From contig JAIUSX010000040.1 of NCBI GenBank assembly GCA_026573805.1, positions 2,542,001 to 2,606,000 of the forward strand: a stretch of DNA of 64,000 bases, read 5' to 3'. Below the pieces are notes generated by a model. It worked only from the letters and a program-made list of their open reading frames with translations, had not been told where the DNA came from and did not search any database. Source of the DNA: Hesperophylax magnus. Taxonomy: Eukaryota; Arthropoda; Insecta; Trichoptera; Limnephilidae. Within the stretch, counting starts at the first letter, position 1; each line of letters opens with the position of its first letter. The translations under genes were made by a program, and so were the position numbers. Positions 21,322 to 35,200 of this stretch are shown here, in pieces.

Positions 21322-23244
21322 GTGGAATTGTATACTCGTATCTTTAAAAGGCACACAGAAAAGTCCACGATGGTATAAGATAACCCACAGCAAATGATAA
21401 GAGTATGGAATTGTATACTCGTATCTTTAAAAGGCACACAGAAAAGTCCACGATGGTATAAGATAACCCACAGCAAATGATAAGAGTATGGAATTGTATA
21501 CTCGTATCTTTAAAAGGCACACAGAAAAGTCCACGATGGTATAAGATAACCCACAGCAAATGATAAGAGTATGGAATTGTATACTCGTATCTTTAAAAGG
21601 CACACAGAAAAGTCCACGATGGTATAAGATAACCCACAGCAAATGATAAGAGTATGGAATTGTATACTCGTATCTTTAAAAGGCACACAGAAAAGTCCAC
21701 GATGGTATAAGATAACCCACAGCAAATGATAAGAGTATGGAATTGTATACTCGTATCTTTAAAAGGCACACAGAAAAGTCCACGATGGTATAAGATAACC
21801 CACAGCAAATGATAAGAGTATGGAATTGTATACTCGTATCTTTAAAAGGCACACAGAAAAGTCCACGATGGTATAAGATAACCCACAGCAAATGATAAGA
21901 GTATGGAATTGTATACTCGTATCTTTAAAAGGCACACAGAAAAGTCCACGATGGTATAAGATAACCCACAGCAAATGATAAGAGTATGGAATTGTATACT
22001 CGTATCTTTAAAAGGCACACAGAAAAGTCCACGATGGTATAAGATAACCCACAGCAAATGATAAGAGTATGGAATTGTATACTCGTATCTTTAAAAGGCA
22101 CACAGAAAAGTCCACGATGGTATAAGATAACCCACAGCAAATGATAAGAGTATGGAATTGTATACTCGTATCTTTAAAAGGCACACAGAAAAGTCCACGA
22201 TGGTATAAGATAACCCACAGCAAATGATAAGAGTATGGAATTGTATACTCGTATCTTTAAAAGGCACACAGAAAAGTCCACGATGGTATAAGATAACCCA
22301 CAGCAAATGATAAGAGTATGGAATTGTATACTCGTATCTTTAAAAGGCACACAGAAAAGTCCACGATGGTATAAGATAACCCACAGCAAATGATAAGAGT
22401 ATGGAATTGTATACTCGTATCTTTAAAAGGCACACAGAAAAGTCCACGATGGTATAAGATAACCCACAGCAAATGATAAGAGTATGGAATTGTATACTCG
22501 TATCTTTAAAAGGCACACAGAAAAGTCCACGATGGTATAAGATAACCCACAGCAAATGATAAGAGTATGGAATTGTATACTCGTATCTTTAAAAGGCACA
22601 CAGAAAAGTCCACGATGGTATAAGATAACCCACAGCAAATGATAAGAGTATGGAATTGTATACTCGTATCTTTAAAAGGCACACAGAAAAGTCCACGATG
22701 GTATAAGATAACCCACAGCAAATGATAAGAGTATGGAATTGTATACTCGTATCTTTAAAAGGCACACAGAAAAGTCCACGATGGTATAAGATAACCCACA
22801 GCAAATGATAAGAGTATGGAATTGTATACTCGTATCTTTAAAAGGCACACAGAAAAGTCCACGATGGTATAAGATAACCCACAGCAAATGATAAGAGTAT
22901 GGAATTGTATACTCGTATCTTTAAAAGGCACACAGAAAAGTCCACGATGGTATAAGATAACCCACAGCAAATGATAAGAGTATGGAATTGTATACTCGTA
23001 TCTTTAAAAGGCACACAGAAAAGTCCACGATGGTATAAGATAACCCACAGCAAATGATAAGAGTATGGAATTGTATACTCGTATCTTTAAAAGGCACACA
23101 GAAAAGTCCACGATGGTATAAGATAACCCACAGCAAATGATAAGAGTATGGAATTGTATACTCGTATCTTTAAAAGGCACACAGAAAAGTCCACGATGGT
23201 ATAAGATAACCCACAGCAAATGATAAGAGTATGGAATTGTATAC
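21322..23244. repeat. 83-bp satellite, homogeneous block (~23 identical units)
   Basis: The unit contains GGAATTGTATACTCGTATC, TTTAAAAGGCACACAGAAAA, GTCCACGATGGTATAAG and ATAACCCACAGCAAATGATA. Each copy is exactly 83 bp and I see no difference among about 23 consecutive units. Open frames occur on the minus strand in every unit, but 83 is not a multiple of three, so each frame is lost after about 2.6 units; the repeat is non-coding. The first sequence change is TACTCG to TACTAG near 23246. Identity of this degree points to very recent amplification or an assembly effect. Confidence 0.95.
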
Positions 23245-26200
23245 TAGTATCTTTAAAAGGCACACAGAAAAGTCCACGATGGTATAAGATAACCCACAGC
23301 AAATGATAAGAGTATGGAATTGTATACTAGTATCTTTAAAAGGCACACAGAAAAGTCCAGGATGGTATAAGATAACCCACAGCAAATGATAAGAGTATGG
23401 AATTGTATACTCATATCTTTAAAAGGCACACAGAAAATTCCACGATGGTATAAGATAACCCACAGCAAATGATACGAGTATGGAATTTTATACTCGCATC
23501 TTTAAAAGGCACACAGAAAAGTCCACGATGGTATGGATACGAGTATGGAATTGTATACTCGTATCTTTAAAAGGCACACAGAAAAGACCACGATGGTAAA
23601 AGATAACCCACAGCAAATGATAAGATCATGGAATTGTATACTTGCATCTTAAAAAGGCACACAGAAAAGTCCACGATGGTATAAGATAACCCACAGCAAA
23701 TGATAAGAGTATCGAATTGTATACTCGTATCTTTAAAAGGCACACAGAAAAGTCCAGGATGGTATAAGATAACCCACAGCAAATGATAAGAGTATGGAAT
23801 TGTATACTCATATCTTTGAAAGGCACACAGAAAATTCCACGATGGTATAAGATAACCCACAGCAAATGATACGAGTATGGAATTTTATACTCGTATCTTT
23901 AAAAGGCACACAGAAAAGTCCACGATGGTATAAGATAACCCACAGAAAAGGATACGAGTATGGAATTGTATACTCGTATCTTTAAAAGGCACACAGAAAA
24001 GACCACGATGGTATAAGATAACCCACAGCAAATGATAAGAGTATGGAATTGTACACTCGTATCTTTTAAAGGCACACAGAAATGTCCACGATGGTATAAG
24101 ATAACCCACAGCAAATGATAAGAGTATGGAATTGTACACTCGTATCTTTTAAAGGCACACAGAAATGTCCACGATGGTAAAAGATAACCCACAGCAAATG
24201 ATAAGAGTATGGAATTGTACACTCGTATCTTTTAAAGGCACACAGAAATGTCCACGATGGTATAAGATAACCCACAGCAAATGATAAGAGTATGGAATTG
24301 TATACTAGTATCTTTAAAAGGCACACAGAAAAGTCCACGATGGTATAAGATAACCCACAGCAAATGATAAGAGTATGGAATTGTATACTAGTATCTTTAA
24401 AAGGCACACAGAAAAGTCCAGGATGGTATAAGATAACCCACAGCAAATGATAAGAGTATGGAATTGTATACTCATATCTTTAAAAGGCACACAGAAAATT
24501 CCACGATGGTATAAGAAAACCCACAGCAAATGATACGAGTATGGAATTTTATACTCGTATCTTTAAAAGGCACACAGAAAATTCCACGATGGTATAAGAT
24601 AACCCACAGCAAATGAAACGAGTATGGAATTGTATACCCGTATCTTTTAAAGGCACACAGAAAAGTCCACGATGGTATAAGATAACCCACAGCAAATGAT
24701 AAGAGTATGGAATTGTATACTAGTATATTTAAAAGGCACACAGAAAAGTCCAGGATGGTATAAGATAACCCACAGCAAATGATAAGAGATTGGAATTATA
24801 AACTCATATCTTTAAAAGGCACACAGAAAATTCCACGATGGTATAAGATAACCCACAGCAAATGATACGAGTATGGAATTTTATACTCGTATCTTTAAAA
24901 GGCACACATAAAAGTCCACGATGGTATAAGATAACCCACAGAAAAGGATACGAGTATGGAATTGTATACTCGTATCTTTAAAAGGCACACAGAAAAGACC
25001 ACGATGGTATAAGATAACCCACAGCAAATGATAAGAGTATGGAATTGTATACTCGTATCTTTTAAAGGCACACAGAAAAGTCTAGGATGGTATAAGATAA
25101 CCCACAGCAAATGATAAGAGTATGGAATTGTATACTCATATCTTTAAAAGGCACACAGAAAATTCCACGATGGTATAAGAAAACCCACAGCAAATGATAC
25201 GAGTATGGAATTTTATACTCGTATCTTTAAAAGGCACACAGAAAATTCCACGATGGTATAAGATAACCCACAGCAAATGATACGAGTATGAAATTTTATA
25301 CTAGTATCTTTAAAAGGCACACAGAAAAGTCCACGATGGTATAAGATAACCCACAGCAAATGACAAGAGTATGGAATTGTATACTAGTATCTTTAAAAGG
25401 CACACAGAAAAGTCCAGGATGGTATAAGATAACCCACAGCAAATGATAAGAGTATGGAATTGTATACTCATATCTTTAAAAGGCACACAGAAAATTCCAC
25501 GATGGTATAAGATAACCCACAGCAAATGATACGAGTATGGAATTTTATACTCGTATCTTACAAAGGCACACAGAAAAGTCCACGATGGTATAAGATAACC
25601 CACAGAAAAGGATACGAGTGTGGAATTGTATACTCGTATCTTTAAAAGGCACACAGAAAAGACCACGATGGTATAAGATAACCCACAGCAAATGATAAGA
25701 GTATGGAATTGTATACTTGCATCTTAAAAAGGCACACAGAAAAGTCCACGATGGTATAAGATAACCCACAGCAAATGATAAGAGTATCGAATTGTATACT
25801 CGTATCTTTTAAAGGCACACAGAAAAGTCCACGATGGTATTAGATAACCCACAGCAAATGATAAGAGTATGGAATTGTACAATCGTATCTTTAAAAGGCA
25901 CACAGAAATGTCCACGATGGTATAAGATAACCCACAGCAAATGATAAGAGTATGGAATTGTAAACTAGTATCTTTAAAAGGCACACAGAAAAGTCCACGA
26001 TGGTATAAGATAACCCACAGCAAATGACAAGAGTATGCAATTGTATACTAGTATCTTTAAAAGGCACACAGAAAAGTCCAGGATGGTATAAGATAACCCA
26101 CAGCAAATGATAAGAGTATGGAATTGTATACTCATATCTTTAAAAGGCACACAGAAAATTCCACGATGGTATAAGATAACCCACAGCAAATGATACGAGT

Positions 26201-29200
26201 ATGGAATTTTATACTCGCATCTTTAAAAGGCACACAGAAAAGTCCACGATGGTATAAGATAACCCACAGAAAAGGATACGAGTATGGAATTGTATACTCG
26301 TATATTTAAAAGGCACACAGAAAAGTCCAGGATGGTATAAGATAACCCACAGCAAATGATAAGAGTATGGAATTGTATACTCATATCTTTAAAAGGCACA
26401 CAGAAAATTCCACGATGGTATAAGATAACCCACAGCAAATGATACGAGTATGGAATTTTATACTCGTATCTTTAAAAGGCACACATAAAAGTCCACGATG
26501 GTATAAGATAACCCACAGAAAAGGATACGAGTATGGAATTGTATACTCGTATCTTTAAAAGGCACACAGAAAAGACCACGATGGTATAAGATAACCCACA
26601 GCAAATGATAAGAGTATGGAATTGTATACTCGTATCTTCTAAAGGCACACAGAAAAGTCTAGGATGGTATAAGATAACCCACAGCAAATGATAAGAGTAT
26701 GGAATTGTATACTCATATCTTTAAAAGGCACACAGAAAATTCCACGATGGTATAAGATAACCCACAGCAAATGATACGAGTATGGAATTTTATACTCGTA
26801 TCTTTAAAAGGCACACAGAAAATTCCACGATGGTATAAGAAAACCCACAGCAAATGAAACGAATATGGAATTGTATACCCGAGTCTTTTAAAGGCACACA
26901 GAAAAGTCCACGATGGTATAAGATAACCCACAGCAAATGATAAGAGTATGGAATTGTAAACTAGTATCTTTAAAAGGCACACAGAAAAGTCCACGATGGT
27001 ATAAGATAACCCACAGCAAATGACAAGAGTATGCAATTGTATACTAGTATCTTTAAAAGGCACACAGAAAAGTCAAGGATGGTATAAGATAACCCACAGC
27101 AAATGATAAGAGTATGGAATTGTATACTCATATCTTTAAAAGGCACACAGAAAATTCCACGATGGTATAAGATAACCCACAGAAAAGGATACGAGTATGG
27201 AATTGTATACTCGTATCTTTAAAAGGCACACAGAAAAGACCACGATGGTATAAGATAACCCACAGCAAATGATAAGAGTATGGAATTGTATACTCGTATC
27301 TTTTAAAGGCACACAGAAAAGTCCACGATGGTATTAGATAACCCACAGCAAATGATAAGAGTATGGAATTGTACACTCGTATCTTTTAAAGGCACACAGA
27401 AATGTCCACGATGGTATAAGATAACCCACAGCAAATAATAAGAGTATGGAATTGTATACTAGTATCTTTAAAAGGCACACAGAAAAGTCCACGATGGTAT
27501 AAGATAACCCACAGCAAATGATAAGAGTATGGAATTGTAAACTAGTATCTTTAAAAGGCACACAGAAAAGTCCACGATGGTATAAGATAACCCACAGCAA
27601 ATGACAAGAGTATGCAATTGTATACTAGTATCTTTAAAAGGCACACAGAAAAGTCCAGGATGGTATAAGATAACCCACAGCAAATGATAAGAGTATGGAA
27701 TTGTATACTCATATCTTTAAAAGGCACACAGAAAATTCCACGATGGTATAAGATAACCCACAGCAAATGATACGAGTATGGAATTTTATAATCGCATCTT
27801 TAAAAGGCACACAGAAAAGTCCACGATGGTATAAGATAACCCACAGAAAAGGATACGAGTATGGAATTGTATACTCGTATCTTTAAAAGGCACACAGAAA
27901 AGACCACGATGGTAAAAGATAACCCACAGCAAATGATAAGAGTATGGAGTTGTATACTTGCATCTTAAAAAGGCACACAGAAAAGTCCACGATGGTATAA
28001 GATAACCCACAGAAAAGGATACGAGTATGGAATTGTATACTCGTATATTTAAAAGGCACACAGAAAAGTCCAGGATGGTATAAGATAACCCACAGCAAAT
28101 GATAAGAGTATGGAATTGTATACTCATATCTTTAAAAGGCACACAGAAAATTCCACGATGGTATAAGATAACCCACAGCAAATGATACGAGTATGGAATT
28201 TTATACTCGTATCTTTAAAAGGCACACATAAAAGTCCACGATGGTATAAGATAACCCACAGAAAAGGATACGAGTATGGAATTGTATACTCGTATCTTTA
28301 AAAGGCACACAGAAAAGACCACGATGGTATAAGATAACCCACAGCAAATGATAAGAGTATGGAATTGTATACTCGTTTCTTTTAAAGGCACACAGAAAAG
28401 TCTAGGATGGTATAAGATAACCCACAGCAAATGATAAGAGTATGGAATTGTATACTCATATCTTTAAAAGGCACACAGAAAATTCCACGATGGTATAAGA
28501 TAACCCACAGCAAATGATACGAGTATGGAATTTTATACTCGTATCTTTAAAAGGCACACAGAAAATTCCACGATGGTATAAGAAAACCCACAGCAAATGA
28601 AACGAATATGGAATTGTATACCCGAGTCTTTTAAAGGCACACAGAAAAGTCCACGATGGTATAAGATAACCCACAGCAAATGATAAGAGTATGGAATTGT
28701 AAACTAGTATCTTTAAAAGGCACACAGAAAAGTCCACGATGGTATAAGATAACCCACAGCAAATGACAAGAGTATGCAATTGTATACTAGTATCTTTAAA
28801 AGGCACACAGAAAAGTCCAGGATGGTATAAGATAACCCACAGCAAATGATAAGAGTATGGAATTGTATACTCATATCTTTAAAAGGCACACAGAAAATTC
28901 CACGATGGTTTAAGATAACCCACAGAAAAGGATACGAGTATGGAATTGTATACTCGTATCTTTAAAAGGCACACAGAAAAGACCACGATGGTATAAGATA
29001 ACCCACAGCAAATGATAAGAGTATGGAATTGTATACTCGTATCTTTTAAAGGCACACAGAAAAGTCCACGATGGTATTAGATAACCCACAGCAAATGATA
29101 AGAGTATGGAATTGTACACTCGTATCTTTTAAAGGCACACAGAAATGTCCACGATGGTATAAGATAACCCACAGCAAATAATAAGAGTATGGAATTGTAT

Positions 29201-32200
29201 ACTAGTATCTTTAAAAGGCACACAGAAAAGTCCACGATGGTATAAGATAACCCACAGCAAATGATAAGAGTATGGAATTGTAAACTAGTATCTTTAAAAG
29301 GCACACAGAAAAGTCCACGATGGTATAAGATAACCCACAGCAAATGACAAGAGTATGCATTTGTATACTAGTATCTTTAAAAGGCACACAGAAAAGTCCA
29401 GGATGGTATAAGATAACCCACAGCAAATGATAAGAGTATGGAATTGTATACTCATATCTTTAAAAGGCACACAGAAAATTCCACGATGGTATAAGATAAC
29501 CCACAGCAAATGATACGAGTATGGAATTTTATAATCGCATCTTTAAAAGGCACACAGAAAAGTCCACGATGGTATAAGATAACCCACAGAAAAGGATACG
29601 AGTATGGAATTGTATACTCGTATCTTTAAAAGGCACACAGAAAAGACCACGATGGTAAAAGATAACCCACAGCAAATGATAAGAGTATGGAGTTGTATAC
29701 TTGCATCTTAAAAAGGCACACAGAAAAGTCCACGATGGTATAAGATAACCCACAGCAAATGATAAGAGTATCGAATTGTATACTCGTATCTTTAAAAGGC
29801 ACACAGAAAAGTCCACGATGGTATAAGATAACCCACAGCAAATGATACGAGTATGGAATTGTATACTCGTATCTTTAAAAGGCACACAGAAAAATCCACG
29901 ATGGTATAAGATAACCCACAAAAAAGGATACGAGTATGGAATTGTATACTCGTATATTTAAAAGGCACACAGAAAATTCCAGGATGGTATAAGATAACCC
30001 ACAGCAAATGATACGAGTATGGAATTTTATACTCGTATCTTTAAAAGGCACACAGAAAAGTCCACGATGGTATAAGATAACCCAGAGAAAAGGATACGAG
30101 TATGGAATTGTATACTCGTATCTTTAAAAGGCACACAGAAAAGACCACGATGGTATAAGATAACCCACAGCAAATGATAAGAGTATGGAATTGTACACTC
30201 GTATCTTTTAAAGGCACACAGAAATGTCCACGATGGTATAAGATAACCCACAGCAAATGATAAGAGTATGGAATTGTACACTCGTATCTTTTAAAGGCAC
30301 ACAGAAATGTCCACGATGGTATAAGATAACCCACAGCAAATGATAAGAGTATGGAATTGTACACTCGTATCTTTTAAAGGCACACAGAAATGTCCACGAT
30401 GGTATAAGATAACCCACAGCAAATGATAAGAGTATGGAATTGTATACTAGTATCTTTAAAAGGCACACAGAAAAGTCCACGATGGTATAAGATAACCCAC
30501 AGCAAATGATAAGAGTATGGAATTGTATACTAGTATTATTAAAAGGCACACAGAAAAGTCCAGGATGGTATAAGATAACCCACAGCAAATGATAAGAGTA
30601 TGGAATTGTATACTCATATCTTTAAAAGGCACACAGAAAATTCCACGATGGTATAAGAAAACCCACAGCAAATGATACGAGTATGGAATTTTATACTCGT
30701 ATCTTTAAAAGGCACACAGAAAATTCCACGATGGTATAAGATAACCCACAGCAAATGAAACGAGTATGGAATTGTATACCCGTATCTTTTAAAGGCACAC
30801 AGAAAAGTCCACGATGGTATAAGATAACCCACAGCAAATGATAAGAGTATGGAATTGTATACTAGTATATTTAAAAGGCACACAGAAAAGTCCAGGATGG
30901 TATAAGATAACCCACAGCAAATGATAAGAGAATGGAATTGTATACTCATATCTTTAAAAGGCACACAGAAAATTCCACGATGGTATAAGATAACCCACAG
31001 CAAATGATACGAGTATGGAATTTTATACTCGTATCTTTAAAAGGCACACATAAAAGTCCACGATGGTATAAGATAACCCACAGAAAAGGATACGAGTATG
31101 GAATTGTATACTCGTATCTTTAAAAGGCACACAGAAAAGACCACGATGGTATAAGATAACCCACAGCAAATGATAAGAGTATGGAATTGTATACTCGTAT
31201 CTTTAAAAGGCACACAGAAAAGTCCACGATGGTATAAGATAACCCACAGCAAATGATAAGAGTATGGAATTGTATACTAGTATCTTTAAAAGGCACACAG
31301 AAAAGTCCACGATGGTATAAGATAACCCACAGCAAATGATAAGAGTATGGAATTGTATACTAGTATCTTTAAAAGGCACACAGAAAAGTCCAGGATGGTA
31401 TAAGATAACCCACAGCAAATGATAAGAGTATGGAATTGTATACTCATATCTTTAAAAGGCACACAGAAAATTCCACGATGGTATAAGATAACCCACAGCA
31501 AATGATACGAGTATGGAATTTTATACTCGCATCTTTAAAAGGCACACAGAAAAGTCCACGATGGTATGGATACGAGTATGGAATTGTATACTCGTATCTT
31601 TAAAAGGCACACAGAAAAGACCACGATGGTAAAAGATAACCCACAGCAAATGATAAGATCATGGAATTGTATACTTGCATCTTAAAAAGGCACACAGAAA
31701 AGTCCACGATGGTATAAGATAACCCACAGCAAATGATAAGAGTATCGAATTGTATACTCGTATCTTTAAAAGGCACACAGAAAAGTCCACGATGGTATAA
31801 GATAACCCACAGCAAATGATACGAGTATGGAATTGTATACTCGTATCTTTAAAAGGCACACAGAAAAATCCACGATGGTATAAGATAACCCACAAAAAAG
31901 GATACGAGTATGGAATTGTATACTCGTATGTTTAAAAGGCACACAGAAAAGTCCACGATGGTATAAGATAACCCACAGCAAATGACAAGAGTATGGAATT
32001 GTATACTAGTATCTTTAAAAGGCACACAGAAAAGTCCAGGATGGTATAAGATAACCCACAGCAAATGATAAGAGTATGGAATTGTATACTCATATCTTTG
32101 AAAGGCACACAGAAAATTCCACGATGGTATAAGATAACCCACAGCAAATGATACGAGTATGGAATTTTATACTCGTATCTTTAAAAGGCACACAGAAAAG

Positions 32201-35200
32201 TCCACGATGGTATAAGATAACCCACAGAAAAGGATACGAGTATGGAATTGTATACTCGTATCTTTAAAAGGCACACAGAAAAGACCACGATGGTATAAGA
32301 TAACCCACAGCAAATGATAAGAGTATGGAATTGTACACTCGTATCTTTTAAAGGCACACAGAAATGTCCACGATGGTATAAGATAACCCACAGCAAATGA
32401 TAAGAGTATGGAATTGTACACTCGTATCTTTTAAAGGCACACAGAAATGTCCACGATGGTAAAAGATAACCCACAGCAAATGATAAGAGTATGGAATTGT
32501 ACACTCGTATCTTTTAAAGGCACACAGAAATGTCCACGATGGTATAAGATAACCCACAGCAAATGATAAGAGTATGGAATTGTATACTAGTATCTTTAAA
32601 AGGCACACAGAAAAGTCCACGATGGTATAAGATAACCCACAGCAAATGATAAGAGTATGGAATTGTATACTAGTATCTTTAAAAGGCACACAGAAAAGTC
32701 CAGGATGGTATAAGATAACCCACAGCAAATGATAAGAGTATGGAATTGTATACTCATATCTTTAAAAGGCACACAGAAAATTCCACGATGGTATAAGAAA
32801 ACCCACAGCAAATGATACGAGTATGGAATTTTATACTCGTATCTTTAAAAGGCACACAGAAAATTCCACGATGGTATAAGATAACCCACAGCAAATGAAA
32901 CGAGTATGGAATTGTATACCCGTATCTTTTAAAGGCACACAGAAAAGTCCACGATGGTATAAGATAACCCACAGCAAATGATAAGAGTATGGAATTGTAT
33001 ACTAGTATATTTAAAAGGCACACAGAAAAGTCCAGGATGGTATAAGATAACCCACAGCAAATGATAAGAGATTGGAATTATAAACTCATATCTTTAAAAG
33101 GCACACAGAAAATTCCACGATGGTATAAGATAACCCACAGCAAATGATACGAGTATGGAATTTTATACTCGTATCTTTAAAAGGCACACATAAAAGTCCA
33201 CGATGGTATAAGATAACCCACAGAAAAGGATACGAGTATGGAATTGTATACTCGTATCTTTAAAAGGCACACAGAAAAGACCACGATGGTATAAGATAAC
33301 CCACAGCAAATGATAAGAGTATGGAATTGTATACTCGTATCTTTTAAAGGCACACAGAAAAGTCTAGGATGGTATAAGATAACCCACAGCAAATGATAAG
33401 AGTATGGAATTGTATACTCATATCTTTAAAAGGCACACAGAAAATTCCACGATGGTATAAGATAACCCACAGCAAATGATACGAGTATGGAATTTTATAC
33501 TCGTATCTTTAAAAGGCACACAGAAAATTCCACGATGGTATAAGATAACCCACAGCAAATGATACGAGTATGGAATTTTATACTAGTATCTTTAAAAGGC
33601 ACACAGAAAAGTCCACGATGGTATAAGATAACCCACAGCAAATGACAAGAGTATGGAATTGTATACTAGTATCTTTAAAAGGCACACAGAAAAGTCCAGG
33701 ATGGTATAAGATAACCCACAGCAAATGATAAGAGTATGGAATTGTATACTCATATCTTTAAAAGGCACACAGAAAATTCCACGATGGTATAAGATAACCC
33801 ACAGCAAATGATACGAGTATGGAATTTTATACTCGTATCTTACAAAGGCACACAGAAAAGTCCACGATGGTATAAGATAACCCACAGAAAAGGATACGAG
33901 TGTGGAATTGTATACTCGTATCTTTAAAAGGCACACAGAAAAGACCACGATGGTATAAGATAACCCACAGCAAATGATAAGAGTATGGAATTGTATACTT
34001 GCATCTTAAAAAGGCACACAGAAAAGTCCACGATGGTATAAGATAACCCACAGCAAATGATAAGAGTATCGAATTGTATACTCGTATCTTTTAAAGGCAC
34101 ACAGAAAAGTCCACGATGGTATTAGATAACCCACAGCAAATGATAAGAGTATGGAATTGTAAACTAGTATCTTTAAAAGGCACACAGAAAAGTCCACGAT
34201 GGTATAAGATAACCCACAGCAAATGACAAGAGTATGCAATTGTATACTAGTATCTTTAAAAGGCACACAGAAAAGTCCAGGATGGTATAAGATAACCCAC
34301 AGCAAATGATAAGAGTATGGAATTGTATACTCATATCTTTAAAAGGCACACAGAAAATTCCACGATGGTATAAGATAACCCACAGCAAATGATACGAGTA
34401 TGGAATTTTATACTCGCATCTTTAAAAGGCACACAGAAAAGTCCACGATGGTATAAGATAACCCACAGAAAAGGATACGAGTATGGAATTGTATACTCGT
34501 ATATTTAAAAGGCACACAGAAAAGTCCAGGATGGTATAAGATAACCCACAGCAAATGATAAGAGTATGGAATTGTATACTCATATCTTTAAAAGGCACAC
34601 AGAAAATTCCACGATGGTATAAGATAACCCACAGCAAATGATACGAGTATGGAATTTTATACTCGTATCTTTAAAAGGCACACATAAAAGTCCACGATGG
34701 TATAAGATAACCCACAGAAAAGGATACGAGTATGGAATTGTATACTCGTATCTTTAAAAGGCACACAGAAAAGACCACGATGGTATAAGATAACCCACAG
34801 CAAATGATAAGAGTATGGAATTGTATACTCGTATCTTCTAAAGGCACACAGAAAAGTCTAGGATGGTATAAGATAACCCACAGCAAATGATAAGAGTATG
34901 GAATTGTATACTCATATCTTTAAAAGGCACACAGAAAATTCCACGATGGTATAAGATAACCCACAGCAAATGATACGAGTATGGAATTTTATACTCGTAT
35001 CTTTAAAAGGCACACAGAAAATTCCACGATGGTATAAGATAACCCAGAGAAAAGGATACGAGTATGGAATTGTATACTCGTATCTTTAAAAGGCACACAG
35101 AAAAGACCACGATGGTATAAGATAACCCACAGCAAATGATAAGAGTATGGAATTGTACACTCGTATCTTTTAAAGGCACACAGAAATGTCCACGATGGTA

